Source: Lentisphaeria bacterium
Lineage (GTDB): Bacteria > Verrucomicrobiota > Lentisphaeria > Victivallales > Victivallaceae
Length of the DNA: 16,570 nucleotides
Reading direction: 5' to 3'
NCBI GenBank assembly: GCA_018265615.1
Contig: JABLYX010000085.1
Span: 1 to 16,570 of the forward strand
The position numbers were made by a program, and so were the translations under genes. This document shows, in pieces, positions 14,785-16,570 of the stretch (its first letter is position 1; the number at the start of each line of letters is the position of its first letter). Below the pieces are notes generated by a model. That model was not told the DNA's origin. It made no database searches and was given only the letters and a program-made list of their open reading frames with translations.

Positions 14785-16570
14785 ATGCCGAAACGCGACG
14801 ACATCAGGAAAATCATGCTGATCGGCTCCGGGCCGATCGTAATCGGACAGGGGTGCGAATTCGACTACTCCGGCGTACAGGCGTGCAAGGCGCTGAAGCG
14901 CGAAGGGTTCGAGGTCGTGCTCGTGAACAGCAATCCGGCCACGGTCATGACCGACCCGGAGCTCGCCGACCGCACCTACGTCGAACCGCTGACCGCCGAC
15001 ATCCTGCACGAGATCATCCGGCGCGAGCGCCCCGACGCGCTGCTGCCGACCCTCGGCGGCCAGACCGCGCTGAACCTCGCGATGGAGCTCGACAAGCGCG
15101 GCGTTCTCGAACGCTACCGGGTCGAACTCATCGGCGCGACCGCCGCGGCGATCGAACGCGCCGAGGACCGCCGGCTCTTCAAGGAGAGCATGCTCGGGAT
15201 CGGCCTCGACCTGCCGCGCTCCGGATCGGCCCACTCGATGGCCGAAGCGCGGGCGGTCGCCTCGACGATCGGCAGCTGGCCCTTGATCATCCGCCCCGGA
15301 TTCACGCTCGGCGGGACCGGCGGCGGCATCGCGCACGACGCGGAGGAGTTCGGGGAGATCGTCGCGCGCGGGCTCGACGCGAGCCTGAACACCGAGGTCC
15401 TGATCGAAGAGTCGCTGCTCGGCTGGAAGGAGTTCGAGATGGAGGTCATGCGCGACAGGGCCGGCAGCGCGGTCATCGTCTGCTCGATCGAAAACCTCGA
15501 CCCGATGGGCGTCCACACCGGCGACTCGATCACGGTTGCGCCGATCCAGACGCTGACCGACCGAGAATACCAGGAAATGCGCGACGACTCGCTCGCGGTC
15601 ATGGCCGCCATCGGCGTCGAAACCGGCGGCTCGAACGTGCAGTGGGCCGTAAACCCCGAAACCGGGCGGCGCATCATCATCGAAATGAATCCGCGCGTCT
15701 CGCGCTCAAGCGCGCTTGCCTCGAAAGCGACCGGCTTCCCGATCGCGAAGATCGCGGCGCTGCTCGCGGTCGGCTATACGCTCGACGAGCTGCGCAACGA
15801 CATCACCGGCAGCACGCCGAGCTGCTTCGAGCCGTCGCTCGACTACATCGTGACCAAAATCCCGCGCTTCACCTTCGAGAAATTCCCGATGGCCGACTCG
15901 ACCCTCGGCACGCAGATGAAGTCGGTCGGCGAAGCGATGGCGATCGGCCGGAACCTGAAGCAGTCGCTGCAGAAAGCGCTGCGTTCGCTCGAAACCGGGC
16001 GCGCGGGCTTCGGGGCCGACGGCAAAGACGGCAGATACGAGTCGATGGACGACGAAACCATGCGGGCCGAACTCATCCGCCCGAACGCCGAGCGCATCTT
16101 CGTTCTCCGCGCCGCCCTGAAGCGCGGCTGGAGAGAGGACACGCTCCATGAGCTTACGAAAATCGACCGCTATTTCCTGCGCCACCTCGCGGAACTCGCA
16201 GCCTTTGAGGAGGAAATCCGTTCCGCCGGTACGCTCGCCGGGCTCGAACGCGACCGCGCGCTCTTCCTGCAGGCCAAGGAGTCCGGTTACAGTGACCGCC
16301 AGATCGCGTTCCTGCTCGGCGCGGCGGAGCAGGAGGTGCGCGCCGCCCGCCGCCGCATCGGCCTCGAGCCGGTCTACGGCACGGTCGACACCTGCGCCGG
16401 GGAGTTCGAGGCGGTCACTCCGTACTACTACTCCGCCTGGGGCGACAGCGGGGAACCGGTCCGCGACCGCGGCGGAAAAAAGAGCATCATGGTGCTCGGC
16501 GGCGGCCCGAACCGCATCGGCCAGGGCATCGAATTCGACTACTGCTGCTGCCACGCCGCCTTCGCGCTGC
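14785..16570 (+). CDS. carB: Carbamoyl-phosphate synthase large subunit, C-terminus cut by window edge
   Basis: Synthetase subunit of carbamoyl-phosphate synthetase. Two homologous ATP-grasp halves activate bicarbonate and then phosphorylate carbamate, using ammonia delivered by CarA. The frame stays open from the ATG at 14785 to the edge, giving 595 residues of the roughly 1070 usual. The first half shows LIGSGPIVIGQGCEFDYSG (12-30), the substrate-binding NSNPATVMTD (48-57), the ATP-grasp glycine-rich loop RPGFTLGGTGGGIAHD (170-185) and metal-binding EMNPRVSRSSALASKATG (300-317). The oligomerisation domain follows at about 405-555, then TPYYYSAW and the start of the second half, GGGPNRIGQGIEFDYCC. 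AAGGA lies about seven bases before the ATG, overlapping the end of pyrG. The second ATP site and the allosteric domain lie outside the window. Confidence 0.97.
   Translation, partial: MPKRDDIRKIMLIGSGPIVIGQGCEFDYSGVQACKALKREGFEVVLVNSNPATVMTDPELADRTYVEPLTADILHEIIRRERPDALLPTLGGQTALNLAMELDKRGVLERYRVELIGATAAAIERAEDRRLFKESMLGIGLDLPRSGSAHSMAEARAVASTIGSWPLIIRPGFTLGGTGGGIAHDAEEFGEIVARGLDASLNTEVLIEESLLGWKEFEMEVMRDRAGSAVIVCSIENLDPMGVHTGDSITVAPIQTLTDREYQEMRDDSLAVMAAIGVETGGSNVQWAVNPETGRRIIIEMNPRVSRSSALASKATGFPIAKIAALLAVGYTLDELRNDITGSTPSCFEPSLDYIVTKIPRFTFEKFPMADSTLGTQMKSVGEAMAIGRNLKQSLQKALRSLETGRAGFGADGKDGRYESMDDETMRAELIRPNAERIFVLRAALKRGWREDTLHELTKIDRYFLRHLAELAAFEEEIRSAGTLAGLERDRALFLQAKESGYSDRQIAFLLGAAEQEVRAARRRIGLEPVYGTVDTCAGEFEAVTPYYYSAWGDSGEPVRDRGGKKSIMVLGGGPNRIGQGIEFDYCCCHAAFAL

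Noticed and set aside
12027..14816. A 929-codon minus-strand frame opposite carA and pyrG, with similar frames opposite glnN (7961-10126) and purF (10237-12120)
   Set aside because: Same mirror-frame effect. The frame opposite glnN also runs into the promoter region, and none has family motifs.

Overview
The window is gene-dense, GC-rich bacterial chromosome carrying two divergent gene sets that leave a shared 254-base control region (7857-8110). The left set runs on the minus strand: gltB, gltD, dapF and dapL (cut by the left edge). The right set runs on the plus strand: a type III glutamine synthetase (glnN), an unusually long PurF-like amidophosphoribosyltransferase, carA, pyrG and carB (cut by the right edge). 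Genes within each set are 1 to 35 bases apart or overlap, most have a clear Shine-Dalgarno sequence, and I see no terminator between them. Each set therefore reads as one operon. I see no mobile elements, CRISPR arrays, tRNAs or rRNAs.

The control region is the most striking part. It holds two near-perfect sigma-54 (RpoN) promoters facing outwards, one for each operon. They form a perfect 18-base inverted repeat (7899-7916 and 8050-8067). Between them are two palindromes of the form GTTTTAC-N6-GTAAAAC (7958-7977 and 7989-8008), 31 bases apart centre to centre, about three helical turns. Promoters and palindromes are mirror-symmetric about base 7983. I infer that one enhancer-binding activator drives both operons together, probably in response to nitrogen status.

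The gene content fits a glutamine/glutamate hub. GlnN makes glutamine and GltBD turns it over to glutamate. CarA/CarB, PyrG and the PurF-like protein spend glutamine amide nitrogen on carbamoyl phosphate, CTP and, probably, a phosphoribosylamine. DapL spends glutamate amino nitrogen on LL-diaminopimelate, which DapF converts to meso-diaminopimelate for cell wall and lysine. The arrangement would couple nitrogen assimilation directly to pyrimidine and diaminopimelate synthesis under sigma-54.

Organism: the DapL route, type III glutamine synthetase, sigma-54 control and high GC together suggest the Verrucomicrobia/Lentisphaerae side of the PVC group, perhaps a Victivallis-like Lentisphaerae. 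This is inferred from gene content only and is tentative. Bacteroidetes share several of these traits, and the long PurF paralogue resembles one I recall from Bacteroides, but the base composition fits them less well.
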